Positions 16,631 to 24,716 of a DNA stretch of 64,000 bases are shown piece after piece. Where the stretch lies: the NCBI GenBank assembly GCA_015056655.1, contig SVFV01000005.1, forward strand, positions 106,287 to 170,286, read 5' to 3'. The DNA is from Butyrivibrio sp. Its GTDB lineage: Bacteria; Bacillota; Clostridia; Lachnospirales; Lachnospiraceae. Each line of letters begins with the position of its first letter. The first letter of the stretch is position 1. Position numbers and translations under genes: made by a program. Below the pieces are notes generated by a model, which made no database searches, was not told where the DNA came from, and worked only from the letters and a program-made list of their open reading frames with translations.

Positions 16631-18031
16631 TTATGCAGGATATGCACCATTCTTGGTGTCTGCTTCTGAAAGATCAACCTTATCCTGCTGTGCAAGACGA
16701 TACTTGAAGAAGTCTGTAGCAACCTGAGGGAACAGAGCATAGGACAGAACGTCCTCATCCTGCTGCTTCCACTGCTTAACTTCCTCTTCAAACTTAGGAA
16801 GACCAGGCTGAAGCTTATCTGCAGGTCTGCATGTGATAACTTCTCTATCGCCAATGATCTTCTTCTGAACTTCAGGATTGAAAGGCTTAATTGTCTTACC
16901 ATACTCACCAGCAAGGAGGTCCTTAGTCTGGTCAGTAGCAACCTTGTAACGCTCGCCCATAAGAACGTTCATTACTGCCTGTGTACCAACGATCTGTGAA
17001 GAAGGTGTAACAAGCGGAGGCTCACCAAAGTCCTTACGAACCTGAGGAATCTCCTCAAGCACAGTGTTGTACTTGTCGCTTGCGTTCTGCTCCTTCAGCT
17101 GGCTAACCATGTTGGAAAGCATACCGCCGGGAACCTGATACATAAGAGTCTTGATGTTAACACCAAGAACCTTAGCATCCATAAGTCCGCTAGCAAGGCA
17201 CTCTTCTCTGTAAGGTCTGAAGTAATCAGCAACCTCAGCAAGGAGCTTCTGATCAAGACCTGTATCGAATTCCTGGCCCTTGAATGCCTCAACCATAACT
17301 TCTGTAGCAGGCTGAGATGTACCAAGAGCGAAAGGTGAAATAGCACAGTCGATGATATCAACACCAGCTTCAGCAGCCTTCATGTATGTCATGCTGGCAA
17401 CACCTGAAGTGTAGTGTGTATGAAGATCGATAGGAAGGCTTGTTGAGCTCTTAAGAGCCTTAACGAGCTTCTCTGCCTCATAGGGAAGAAGAAGTCCAGC
17501 CATATCCTTGATACAGATTGAATCTGCACCCATGTTCTCGATATCCTTTGCGATGTTCATCCAGTACTCTTCTGTATAAGCATCACCAAGTGTATATGCA
17601 AGAGCGATCTGAGCGTGCCCGCCCTCTTTCTTAGTAGCCTTAACTGATGTCTCAAGGTTTCTAAGGTCGTTCAGGCAGTCGAAAATTCTGATGATATCAA
17701 TACCGTTTGCAATAGACTTCTGAACGAAGTACTCTACAACGTCATCAGGATAATGCTTGTAACCAAGGATGTTCTGACCACGAAGGAGCATCTGCAGCTT
17801 TGTGTTCTTGAATCCATCTCTTAACTTACGAAGTCTCTCCCATGGATCTTCTTTAAGGAATCTCATGGAAGCATCGAAAGTTGCGCCTCCCCAGCACTCA
17901 ACTGAGTTGTAGCCGATCTTATCCATTGTAGGGATAATGGGAAGCATTTTTTCTGTAGGCATTCTGGTGGCAATAAGTGACTGATGTGCATCACGCAGAA
18001 CTGTCTCTGTAATCTTAACTGGCTTTGCCAT
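16631..18031 (-). CDS. oadA: Oxaloacetate decarboxylase alpha / transcarboxylase 5S-type carboxyltransferase
   Basis: A 466-residue carboxyltransferase of the pyruvate carboxylase/OadA family. It begins with ITETVLRDAHQSL (metal-site Asp, barrel start) and has CWGGATFD, IKDMAGLL and the metal-binding DLHTHYTSG. The biotin domain that ends many OadA proteins is missing; the chain stops soon after the conserved carboxylase domain, so it uses the separate biotin carrier encoded at 19252-19614. It would move CO2 between oxaloacetate/pyruvate and biotin. It is last in the operon, after the beta pump subunit. GGAG precedes the ATG. Confidence 0.93.
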   Translation of the reverse strand: MAKPVKITETVLRDAHQSLIATRMPTEKMLPIIPTMDKIGYNSVECWGGATFDASMRFLKEDPWERLRKLRDGFKNTKLQMLLRGQNILGYKHYPDDVVEYFVQKSIANGIDIIRIFDCLNDLRNLETSVKATKKEGGHAQIALAYTLGDAYTEEYWMNIAKDIENMGADSICIKDMAGLLLPYEAEKLVKALKSSTSLPIDLHTHYTSGVASMTYMKAAEAGVDIIDCAISPFALGTSQPATEVMVEAFKGQEFDTGLDQKLLAEVADYFRPYREECLASGLMDAKVLGVNIKTLMYQVPGGMLSNMVSQLKEQNASDKYNTVLEEIPQVRKDFGEPPLVTPSSQIVGTQAVMNVLMGERYKVATDQTKDLLAGEYGKTIKPFNPEVQKKIIGDREVITCRPADKLQPGLPKFEEEVKQWKQQDEDVLSYALFPQVATDFFKYRLAQQDKVDLSEADTKNGAYPA

Positions 18032-18069
18032 AATTGTTCTCCTTTACAAATTAAATATCAGTTGACGGC

Positions 18070-19221
18070 TTAGAAGACACCAAATACCGCCATAAATGTT
18101 CCTGCAACGACCGCGGTACCTACGACACCTGCAACGTTGGGGCCCATAGCATGCATGAGAAGGAAGTTACTGGGATCATACTCTGCACCAACCTTCTGTG
18201 ATACTCTGGCTGCCATCGGAACCGCTGAAACTCCGGCAGAACCAATAAGAGGATTAACCTTACCACCGGTGATAACGCACATAAGCTTACCGAACAGACA
18301 TCCAGCAGCTGTACCAATTACGAATGCGATAAGACCAAGTACAACGATCTTGATTGTTGTAATGTTAAGGAATGCCTCAGCACTTGTTGTAGCACCAACG
18401 GATGTACCAAGCATGATAACTACGATGTACATGAGCGCATTTGATGCTGTCTCCTGAAGCTGACGTACAACTCCACTCTCGCGGAAGAGGTTACCAAGCA
18501 TAAGCATACCGATAAGAGGTGCTGTTGTAGGAAGGATCATACTTACAACGATTGTAACTACGATCGGGAACAAAATCTTCTCAAGCTTAGATACAGGACG
18601 AAGCTGCTGCATACGGATTGTTCTCTCCTTATCCGTTGTGAGAAGCTTCATGATCGGGGGCTGAATGATCGGTACAAGTGACATGTACGAATATGCAGCA
18701 ACCGCGATAGGTCCAAGTATTGTAGTCTGATTAAGCTTTGTTGCAAGGAAGATGGATGTCGGTCCATCTGCTCCACCGATGATGGAGATAGCTGCAGCCT
18801 GCTGATCATTAAAGCCCATAGCAATAGCCATGAAGTAAGCTGAAAAGATACCAAACTGAGCTGCTGCTCCCATAAGGAAGCTCTTGGGGTTTGCGATAAG
18901 GGGACCGAAGTCTGTCATCGCACCAACACCCATGAAGATAAGTGACGGCATGATTGCCCACTCATCAAGCAAATAGAAATAGTACAAAAGACCGCCTACG
19001 CCGTTTGATGATTTCTCGATAGACAACATAATATCCGGATAGATATTAACAAGAAGCATACCGAAGGAAATAGGCACCAACAGCAGCGGCTCGAATCCTT
19101 TAGCAATGGCGAGGTACAAGAATATAAGTGCAACAACAACCATGATGTAGTTACCCGGTGTCATTGTAGTAAACGCCGTCTGTTGCCAGAGATTCGATAA
19201 TGTGTTAGCAATGTAATCCAT
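18070..19221 (-). CDS. oadB: Na+-translocating decarboxylase beta subunit
   Basis: A 383-residue, very hydrophobic protein with nine or more membrane segments. It carries the family hallmarks GVGAMTDFGPL, ISIIGGADGPTSIF with the Na+-site Asp, and the C-terminal NFLLMHAMGPNVAGV. In OadB/MmdB/GcdB this subunit decarboxylates carboxybiotin and exports Na+. Its presence shows the cluster can couple carboxyl transfer to a sodium gradient. It follows the biotin carrier gene and precedes the oadA-like gene. Confidence 0.95.
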   Translation of the reverse strand: MDYIANTLSNLWQQTAFTTMTPGNYIMVVVALIFLYLAIAKGFEPLLLVPISFGMLLVNIYPDIMLSIEKSSNGVGGLLYYFYLLDEWAIMPSLIFMGVGAMTDFGPLIANPKSFLMGAAAQFGIFSAYFMAIAMGFNDQQAAAISIIGGADGPTSIFLATKLNQTTILGPIAVAAYSYMSLVPIIQPPIMKLLTTDKERTIRMQQLRPVSKLEKILFPIVVTIVVSMILPTTAPLIGMLMLGNLFRESGVVRQLQETASNALMYIVVIMLGTSVGATTSAEAFLNITTIKIVVLGLIAFVIGTAAGCLFGKLMCVITGGKVNPLIGSAGVSAVPMAARVSQKVGAEYDPSNFLLMHAMGPNVAGVVGTAVVAGTFMAVFGVF

Positions 19222-19251
19222 TTAACGACCTCCGATTTCGAATCCTTTATA

Positions 19252-19614
19252 TTAGTTCATTGTTGCAAGAACAGCGCCTGCCTCAACCTGATCACCAACT
19301 GCAACATCAATGCTTGCAACTGTGCCATCCTGAGGTGCAACAACAGGGATCTCCATCTTCATAGATTCCATAGTTACTACTGTGTCACCCTTCTTAACTG
19401 CCTGGCCAACGCTAGCGTCAAGCTTAAGAACCTTACCAGCTGCACCAGCTGTAACCTTTACTGCACCTGCGCCAGCAGAAGCCTTCTTTGCAGGAGCTGC
19501 GGGAGCCTTGGGAGCAGCTGCTCTGGGAGCTGCTGCAGGAGCTGCGCCGCCTGCACCTTCTTCTACTGTTACATCATATACGTTTCCGTTAACGGTAATT
19601 GTATAGTTTTTCAT
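19252..19614 (-). CDS. Biotin carrier protein (biotin/lipoyl attachment domain)
   Basis: A 120-residue protein with a short N-terminal strand pair, an Ala/Pro/Lys-rich flexible linker (about 22-50) and a C-terminal biotinyl domain. The biotinylation site is in TMESMKMEIPV with Lys86 as acceptor; ESMKM in place of AMKM is a common variant in decarboxylase gamma or 1.3S subunits. It would shuttle carboxybiotin between the two carboxyltransferases and the membrane beta subunit. Neighbours: gamma subunit upstream, beta subunit downstream, all tightly spaced. Confidence 0.95.
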   Translation of the reverse strand: MKNYTITVNGNVYDVTVEEGAGGAAPAAAPRAAAPKAPAAPAKKASAGAGAVKVTAGAAGKVLKLDASVGQAVKKGDTVVTMESMKMEIPVVAPQDGTVASIDVAVGDQVEAGAVLATMN

Positions 19615-19636
19615 TATTTAAATCCTCCTAATAGCT

Positions 19637-20476
19637 TTATGCTTTTTTCCAATTGCTGGCAGATCTCTTACGGATGGATCTTACTACATATCCATCAGTT
19701 GATGCGCTGCCTTCGTATGCAGCAATTGCTGCTGCTATAACAGCTACGAGCTCAGCATCCTCAGAAAGATCCTCTTTGTCAGCTATCTGTGCTGTTACAT
19801 TTTCCATTGACTGCTTTGTGATAGCCTTATCTGTTTCAGGCTTCTTCTCTGCCAGCTTTCCGATAAGCGGGAATGCTGATATAACAAGAGCAATGATAAT
19901 AAGTACAGCGAACGCCATTCCCATTCCAAGGAGTGTGTTAAGTCCTGCGCTGGCAAGCTTCTCACCTGTTGAATGATTTACATTTACAGAGATGAGTAAG
20001 GGCTTACCCTTGCGATCAAGACTGTACTCAAGAATAGCTGAATGTGCTTTCTCTCCTGTACCTTCGATTATAGCGTCTACCATAAGCTCGCCATCGCGGT
20101 TAATGTAGTATTTAATACTCTTAACGCTGATGTCGTCAGCAAGTGTAGCAGGTGAACTATAACCAATTTCTTCTACAGCATCGTACCAGTTCTTGTAGCC
20201 TGCAAGGATTACTGCAAAAGTCTCCTCGTCAAAGCTCTGAACTATGCCGTCGTATAAATTGTCTTCAAAATTATCAGGTGTAATATCACTGAGGAACCAT
20301 CCTTCAAACCATGAATCCTCTATGTTCTCAGCGAACATTGTCAGATTTTCTTTATTGAAAGTAGTCTCATCGTATTTGCTTCCGGCAACGGTATCATATT
20401 TGATATTATCGCCACAAGCTGCAAGAGACAGCATGCACATCAGCGTAACACCCAAAGCAAGTATCTTATGCTTCAA
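19637..20476 (-). CDS. Decarboxylase gamma-type (OadG) subunit, lipoprotein form
   Basis: A 279-residue protein. It starts with a lipoprotein signal peptide (lipobox SLAAC near residue 21) and an extracytoplasmic domain of about 165 residues. Then comes the OadG-type membrane segment LGMGMAFAVLIIIALVISAF. The C-terminal cytoplasmic tail ends in ELVAVIAAAIAAYEG and VVRSIRKRSASNW, a close of the sort seen in pump gamma subunits of Lachnospiraceae. Classic OadG is about 80-110 residues, so this is an OadG fused behind a lipid-anchored outer domain. It probably anchors the carboxyltransferases to the beta subunit. Confidence 0.85.
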   Translation of the reverse strand: MKHKILALGVTLMCMLSLAACGDNIKYDTVAGSKYDETTFNKENLTMFAENIEDSWFEGWFLSDITPDNFEDNLYDGIVQSFDEETFAVILAGYKNWYDAVEEIGYSSPATLADDISVKSIKYYINRDGELMVDAIIEGTGEKAHSAILEYSLDRKGKPLLISVNVNHSTGEKLASAGLNTLLGMGMAFAVLIIIALVISAFPLIGKLAEKKPETDKAITKQSMENVTAQIADKEDLSEDAELVAVIAAAIAAYEGSASTDGYVVRSIRKRSASNWKKA

Positions 20477-20490
20477 GATTCGCTCCCTCC

Positions 20491-21921
20491 TTATACTGTT
20501 GTGTGCTTCTTAGCAGGGCGCTCATCGCGCTTACTGAAAAGCATGTCGAATGCACCGATTACATACTTTCTTGTGTCAGCAGCACTTATGATTGTATCAA
20601 CATATCCTCTAGCTGCAGCACTCTCAGCATTATTCTGAAGCTTAGCGTAAGCAGCAGCTGTGTCAGCTACCTCCTGCGCATCCTTACCATCAGCAATGAT
20701 CTTAGCTGCAAGCTCAGCATCCATTGTTCCGATCTCAGCATCTTCCCAGCTGAAGGTCAGGTCAGCACCAACTGCCTTAGAGTTCATTACAACATAAGCG
20801 CTTCCGAATGCCTTACCTGTTATAACGTTAACCTTAGGAGTTGTTGCACTTGCAAGAGCTGCAACAAGTCTTGCTGCATTCTTAGCAACATGTCTCTCAT
20901 CACACTTTGTAGCGCCAAAGCCTGACACGTTTGTGAATGAAAGAACAGGAATATCAAAAGCGTCACAGAATCTTACAAGCTCTGCTGCCTTCTCACAACC
21001 ATGTGCTGTAAGACGATCTTCGAACTTCTCTGCAACCTCGCCCTTTTCATCATAAAGAGCGCTTCTGTTACCAAATACACCAACTGTAGCTCCGCCAAGT
21101 CTGATGAATCCTGTAACCATATCCTTTGCATAATTTCTCTTTGTCTCAAAGAATACACCGTTGTCAGCGATCTGACCAAAGATAAGTGCAGGATCTGCTG
21201 CTGAGCCCTCAAGGTTCTCGCATACGCGATTAAGGTCGTCAGTGCACTCCTCGAAGGAATCTGTATCCTCGTTGTTGGAAGGAAGAAGTGAAACGAGCTC
21301 TCTGATCTGAGCAAAAATAGTCTCCTCATCTCCTGTTACATCAACACTTCCTACCTCTGAGCTCTGCCAGCTTGCAGATGAAGTGTCGCACTTTTCCTTG
21401 CTGTTGCCAGGAATAGCATTGGGAGAATTAACAAAAAGCTTTGCATTCTTCTCCTCCATAAATGTAAAGTCTGTTACTTCAGGGAAAAGTGAAAGTCCGC
21501 CGCCACATGATCCAAGAACTGCTGTGATCTGGGGAACAACACCTGATGCATCGATCTGCTTACGATAGATCTCGCCGAATGCATTAAGAGCATCTGTTGC
21601 CTCCTGGAGTCTTAAACCTGCGGAATCGATAAGACCGATTACCGGCGCGCCCATCTTAAGGGCTAAATCATAGAGATTTGCAATCTTTTTAGCATGCATC
21701 TCTCCTACAGATCCACCAAGAACTGATGCATCCTGCGCATACACATAGACAAGCTTTCCGTCTATCATGCCATAGCCACAAGTTACACCATCAGAGGGTG
21801 TATCTGTCTGCTTCAGATTGAAATCTGTGTTTCTTGCTTTTACAAGAGCACCGATCTCAACGAAACTGTTTTCATCAAGCAGAGAATAGAGTCTCTGACT
21901 TGCCTGAGAAGAACTACTCAT
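20491..21921 (-). CDS. Acyl-CoA carboxyltransferase (MmdA / transcarboxylase 12S type)
   Basis: A 476-residue carboxyltransferase of the crotonase-like biotin-dependent family. The N-half has VYAQDASVLGGSVGEMHAKKI and IGLIDSAGLRLQEA; the C-half has LSFTNVSGFGATK and VITGKAFGSAYVVMNSKAVGADLTFSW. This is the MmdA/PccB/12S fold, which uses acyl-CoA such as propionyl- or methylmalonyl-CoA. It is somewhat shorter than usual MmdA (about 510), mainly in the middle. GGAGG before the ATG at 21921 fixes the start; the Met at 21951 has none. First gene of the five-gene cluster. The exact acyl-CoA cannot be read from the sequence. Confidence 0.9.
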   Translation of the reverse strand: MSSSSQASQRLYSLLDENSFVEIGALVKARNTDFNLKQTDTPSDGVTCGYGMIDGKLVYVYAQDASVLGGSVGEMHAKKIANLYDLALKMGAPVIGLIDSAGLRLQEATDALNAFGEIYRKQIDASGVVPQITAVLGSCGGGLSLFPEVTDFTFMEEKNAKLFVNSPNAIPGNSKEKCDTSSASWQSSEVGSVDVTGDEETIFAQIRELVSLLPSNNEDTDSFEECTDDLNRVCENLEGSAADPALIFGQIADNGVFFETKRNYAKDMVTGFIRLGGATVGVFGNRSALYDEKGEVAEKFEDRLTAHGCEKAAELVRFCDAFDIPVLSFTNVSGFGATKCDERHVAKNAARLVAALASATTPKVNVITGKAFGSAYVVMNSKAVGADLTFSWEDAEIGTMDAELAAKIIADGKDAQEVADTAAAYAKLQNNAESAAARGYVDTIISAADTRKYVIGAFDMLFSKRDERPAKKHTTV

Positions 21922-22058
21922 TTCTTCACCTCCGTAATATAATTGATGCACATATAAGTAACGCTGGAATCAGCCTACGCACTGTGCTGATGGAAAAAAA
22001 TTTTCCAATTAAGTACTTTTAACGTAAAACCACATAACGTCAGGATATAGTATAACAT

Positions 22059-22096
22059 AAAAATAGCCTTAGAATGCACGTCTAAGGCTATTTTTT
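22059..22096. terminator. Bidirectional intrinsic terminator after scpB
   Basis: A 13-15-bp stem (AAAATAGCCTTAGA with its complement) is flanked by A-runs and T-runs. On the minus strand it ends the scpA-scpB transcript just past the stop at 22109. Confidence 0.88.
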
Positions 22097-22108
22097 ATGT
22101 TTTTTTTA

Positions 22109-22678
22109 TCATATATCTAATTTTACATTTATTTCCTGTTCAGCTTCCTGCTTGAACTCTTCAATTCTGACTGTATCAAGTGTTGGAAGTTCATCCAATG
22201 ACTTAACTCCAAAGCTTCTAAGGAACTGCTCTGTTGTGCCGAAAAGAAGCGGTCTTCCAGGAGCATCAAGTCTGCCAAGCTCCTGAACAAGATTAAACTC
22301 AACAAGGCGGTTTACAGCATGGTCACTGTTAACGCCTCTTATCCTCTCAACATCAAGACGAGTGATAGGCTGCTTGTAAGCAATGATTGAAAGCGTCTCC
22401 ATAAGTGCATCTGTAAGCGTTATCTTCTTAGGTGTCTTTGCAACCTTTATCAGATATTCGTACATGCTGCTCTTTGTGCAAAGCTGTACAGAATCCTCAA
22501 GCTCTATAAGTCCTATTCCACTGTCTTCGTTTCCGTATTTTTCTTTCAGATATGCCAGTTCTTCTCTGACATCCTTTAGATCCTGATCAGTAGCATTGCA
22601 AAGAGCTGCCACACTCACTGAATCCCCCATGGTGAAAAGTATAGCCTCAATAGCGGCTGCGCCTTCCTTCTTTGTCAT
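22109..22678 (-). CDS. scpB: Segregation and condensation protein B
   Basis: A 189-residue ScpB, the winged-helix kleisin partner of the SMC-ScpA condensin. It has the N-terminal AAIEAILFTMGDSVSV segment and the second winged helix ending in ETLSIIAYKQPITRLDVERI and LGRLDAPGRPLLFGTTEQFL, nearly invariant in the family. Its ATG overlaps the scpA stop by four bases (ATGA), a sign of coupling. Confidence 0.96.
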   Translation of the reverse strand: MTKKEGAAAIEAILFTMGDSVSVAALCNATDQDLKDVREELAYLKEKYGNEDSGIGLIELEDSVQLCTKSSMYEYLIKVAKTPKKITLTDALMETLSIIAYKQPITRLDVERIRGVNSDHAVNRLVEFNLVQELGRLDAPGRPLLFGTTEQFLRSFGVKSLDELPTLDTVRIEEFKQEAEQEINVKLDI

Positions 22679-23433
22679 AAGTCTCCTCCAAAACGATTTG
22701 AGATAACCGTGATATCACCGAAATTTTCATCCTGCTCTATGGTTACGTCTCCAACCTTCATAGCTTCGAGAATTACCATAAAAGTAACTATTATCTCAAC
22801 CTTGCTGTGCTGCTTTTCCAGAAGCTGACGGAAGCTGAATCTCTCATGCTCCCTGATATATGCTTTGACATAAACAGTCTTCTGGTCGATATCCACAGCC
22901 TCTTTTTCAATCTTACCAAACTTACTTCTGATAGGGTCAACTTTATCCTCCTGGCGGCGAAGAAGCGCCTGGAAAATATCGTTGAGCTTCGCCAGATTGG
23001 CATCACCTATAAGAGCATCATAATCAAGAGGCTCCTCATAAGACATAACCTCATCCGGAATATTTTTCTTGCGATACATATGGGTATCGGCGTTCATCTG
23101 CCTCTCTCTGAGCTCATCCGCCATGAACTTGTACATCTTGTACTCAAGAAGCTTTTCAACAAGCTCTGCTCTGGGATCCTCTTCTTCTCCCTCCTCATTG
23201 ACTTCCTTAGGAAGGAGCATCTTGCACTTAATATCCACAAGAGTCGCAGCCATTACAAGGAATTCACTGGTAACCTCCATATCATCCTTCTGCATGGCTC
23301 TGATATATTCCATATACTGCTCAGTTATCATCGCAATCGGAATATCATATATGTCTATTTTGTTTTTATCTATAAGATGAAGCAGCAGATCCAGAGGTCC
23401 CTCAAATACCTGCAGTTTAATCTCAAGTGCCAT
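22675..23433 (-). CDS. scpA: Segregation and condensation protein A
   Basis: A 252-residue ScpA kleisin. The N-terminal helix is FEGPLDLLLHLIDKNKIDIYDIPI, written here only in part: FEGPLDLLLHLI and KIDIYDIPIA are both present, followed by YIRAMQKDDMEVTSEFLVMAATLVDIKCKMLLP features. The C-terminal winged helix binds the SMC head. It lies three bases after a metallophosphoesterase gene and overlaps scpB. It acts on nucleoid organisation and chromosome segregation. Confidence 0.96.
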   Translation of the reverse strand: MALEIKLQVFEGPLDLLLHLIDKNKIDIYDIPIAMITEQYMEYIRAMQKDDMEVTSEFLVMAATLVDIKCKMLLPKEVNEEGEEEDPRAELVEKLLEYKMYKFMADELRERQMNADTHMYRKKNIPDEVMSYEEPLDYDALIGDANLAKLNDIFQALLRRQEDKVDPIRSKFGKIEKEAVDIDQKTVYVKAYIREHERFSFRQLLEKQHSKVEIIVTFMVILEAMKVGDVTIEQDENFGDITVISNRFGGDL

Positions 23434-23436
23434 CTT

Positions 23437-24309
23437 TTACTCCCCAGAGCGCAAAACCTTAATAATGCAGACCTCACCAGGATTGTTAAACCTGATGGGA
23501 ACTGTATGCATTCCAAGGCCTCTGCTCAGAACCATATATTTATTATCCTTCTTAAAAAGTCCGCCATCATACTTAGGAAAAAGTGCTATAGCAGGCGACA
23601 TCACGCCGCCAAGAAGCGGAAGTCTTGCGATTCCACCATGCACGTGACCTGAAACTGTAAGATCAGCTCCCCACTTACAATAATCATCAAAATACTGAGG
23701 GTTATGTGCTATCAAAAGCTGATACCTTGCTTCACAGGGATCACCAAAAAAGTGCTCGATATATCCAGGCGCCATAGTGTGCTTAAACAGCTTCCTGTAA
23801 TGCTCATATCCAAGCTCCAGACCATGGATCTCCATGTTGTAATCCTCAAGGTATGTCCCCTGATTCCTAAGAAGTACTACTCCTAAATCCCTTAGCTTTT
23901 TATCATACTCGCGGTATATCCTGCCGTATTTTTTGCCAAGGAGCCACATTTTATACTCGTGATTCCCGTTAGCTGCATATATTGGATACTTTTTGGAAAG
24001 CTCACCAATAAGTGAAAGAGCAGGTTCCATATTCGTGTTATGCAGATCATTCTGACCAGTTATCATATCCCCTGCAATCAGGATAATATCCGGCTTTGCT
24101 TCTTCAACTGCTTTTATAAGATCACAGTTTCCTTCTCCATAGGATTTCTCATGTAGATCAGACAAGAGGCAGAATGTGACGTCTTTATTTATTTTATTTG
24201 AGCGCACTTCATACTCGCGAACGACAAAGTGCGTCATATCGTGATAAATAATTGCCACCATGGCGATTATAAGAAGTACGATTAGTATAATTATCAATTT
24301 TAATGTCAT
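23437..24309 (-). CDS. Membrane-anchored metallophosphoesterase (YkuE/YaeI-like)
   Basis: A 290-residue calcineurin-like phosphoesterase. A membrane anchor covers residues about 4-22. The metal motifs are complete: LLSDLHEK, ILIAGDMITG, AANGNHEYK, IAHNPQYF and SGHVHGG. YkuE-type enzymes act at the membrane, and YaeI (LpxG) relatives cleave UDP-diacylglucosamine; the substrate here is unknown. The region before the ATG (TTAACTTAAAATT) has no Shine-Dalgarno, and the rpsU terminator stops only 14-16 bases upstream, so expression probably depends on readthrough. scpA follows at once. Confidence 0.88.
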   Translation of the reverse strand: MTLKLIIILIVLLIIAMVAIIYHDMTHFVVREYEVRSNKINKDVTFCLLSDLHEKSYGEGNCDLIKAVEEAKPDIILIAGDMITGQNDLHNTNMEPALSLIGELSKKYPIYAANGNHEYKMWLLGKKYGRIYREYDKKLRDLGVVLLRNQGTYLEDYNMEIHGLELGYEHYRKLFKHTMAPGYIEHFFGDPCEARYQLLIAHNPQYFDDYCKWGADLTVSGHVHGGIARLPLLGGVMSPAIALFPKYDGGLFKKDNKYMVLSRGLGMHTVPIRFNNPGEVCIIKVLRSGE

Positions 24310-24320
24310 AATTTTAAGTT

Positions 24321-24357
24321 AAAAAAGTCCTTGGATGAATAAACCAACCAAGGACTT
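24321..24357 (-). terminator. Intrinsic terminator of rpsU
   Basis: A 10-bp stem (AAGTCCTTGG with its complement) is followed on the minus strand by TTTTTTAAC. It lies between rpsU and the metallophosphoesterase gene and almost touches the latter's start codon. Confidence 0.9.
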
Positions 24358-24364
24358 ATTTTAA

Positions 24365-24541
24365 TTAATTATATTTACGTTTTCTTGCTGCCTCAGACTT
24401 CTTCTTGCGCTTTACGCTTGGCTTCTCGTAATGTTCTCTTTTACGAATCTCCTGCTGAATACCAGCCTTGGCACAGCTTCTCTTAAAACGGCGCAGTGCG
24501 CTGTCTAAAGTCTCGTTTTCTTTAACTATTACTGTTGACAT
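24365..24541 (-). CDS. rpsU: 30S ribosomal protein S21
   Basis: A 58-residue, strongly basic protein: [19 protein letters not shown], then [20 protein letters not shown], and a Lys/Arg-rich tail. It is typical bacterial S21, which helps mRNA binding on the small subunit. The start is the ATG at 24541 with GGGAGGG 11 bases upstream; the longer frame to 24619 carries residues foreign to S21. It has its own promoter and terminator. Confidence 0.97.
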   Translation of the reverse strand: MSTVIVKENETLDSALRRFKRSCAKAGIQQEIRKREHYEKPSVKRKKKSEAARKRKYN

Positions 24542-24625
24542 CTTTACTCTTACCCTCCCTTCAGACCCTTCCTTACGGCTGATTGGGTTATTTGTCATGC
24601 TTGTTTTACTACATAACATTTATAG

Positions 24626-24653
24626 ATTATATCACAAATTTCCAATACGTCAA
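24626..24653 (-). promoter_or_regulatory. rpsU: rpsU promoter
   Basis: On the minus strand TTGACG (24648-24653), a 16-base spacer and a perfect TATAAT (24626-24631). The start codon is about 85 bases downstream. Confidence 0.8.
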
Positions 24654-24716
24654 GAAGGTTTTTCAAAAATATTATTCATTAGGGACATAAGCCCCTGAAA
24701 AAGCTTTTTTATGGCA

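Noticed and set aside
22807..23652. A 281-codon open frame on the plus strand across scpA and the phosphoesterase gene
   Set aside because: It lies antisense to clearly coding scpA and the phosphoesterase, has no ribosome site, and its translation is a low-complexity shadow without known motifs.
24365..24619. S21 with a 26-residue N-terminal extension
   Set aside because: The extension is foreign to S21; the ATG at 24541 with a good ribosome site gives the standard 58-residue protein, and the promoter lies just before 24626.
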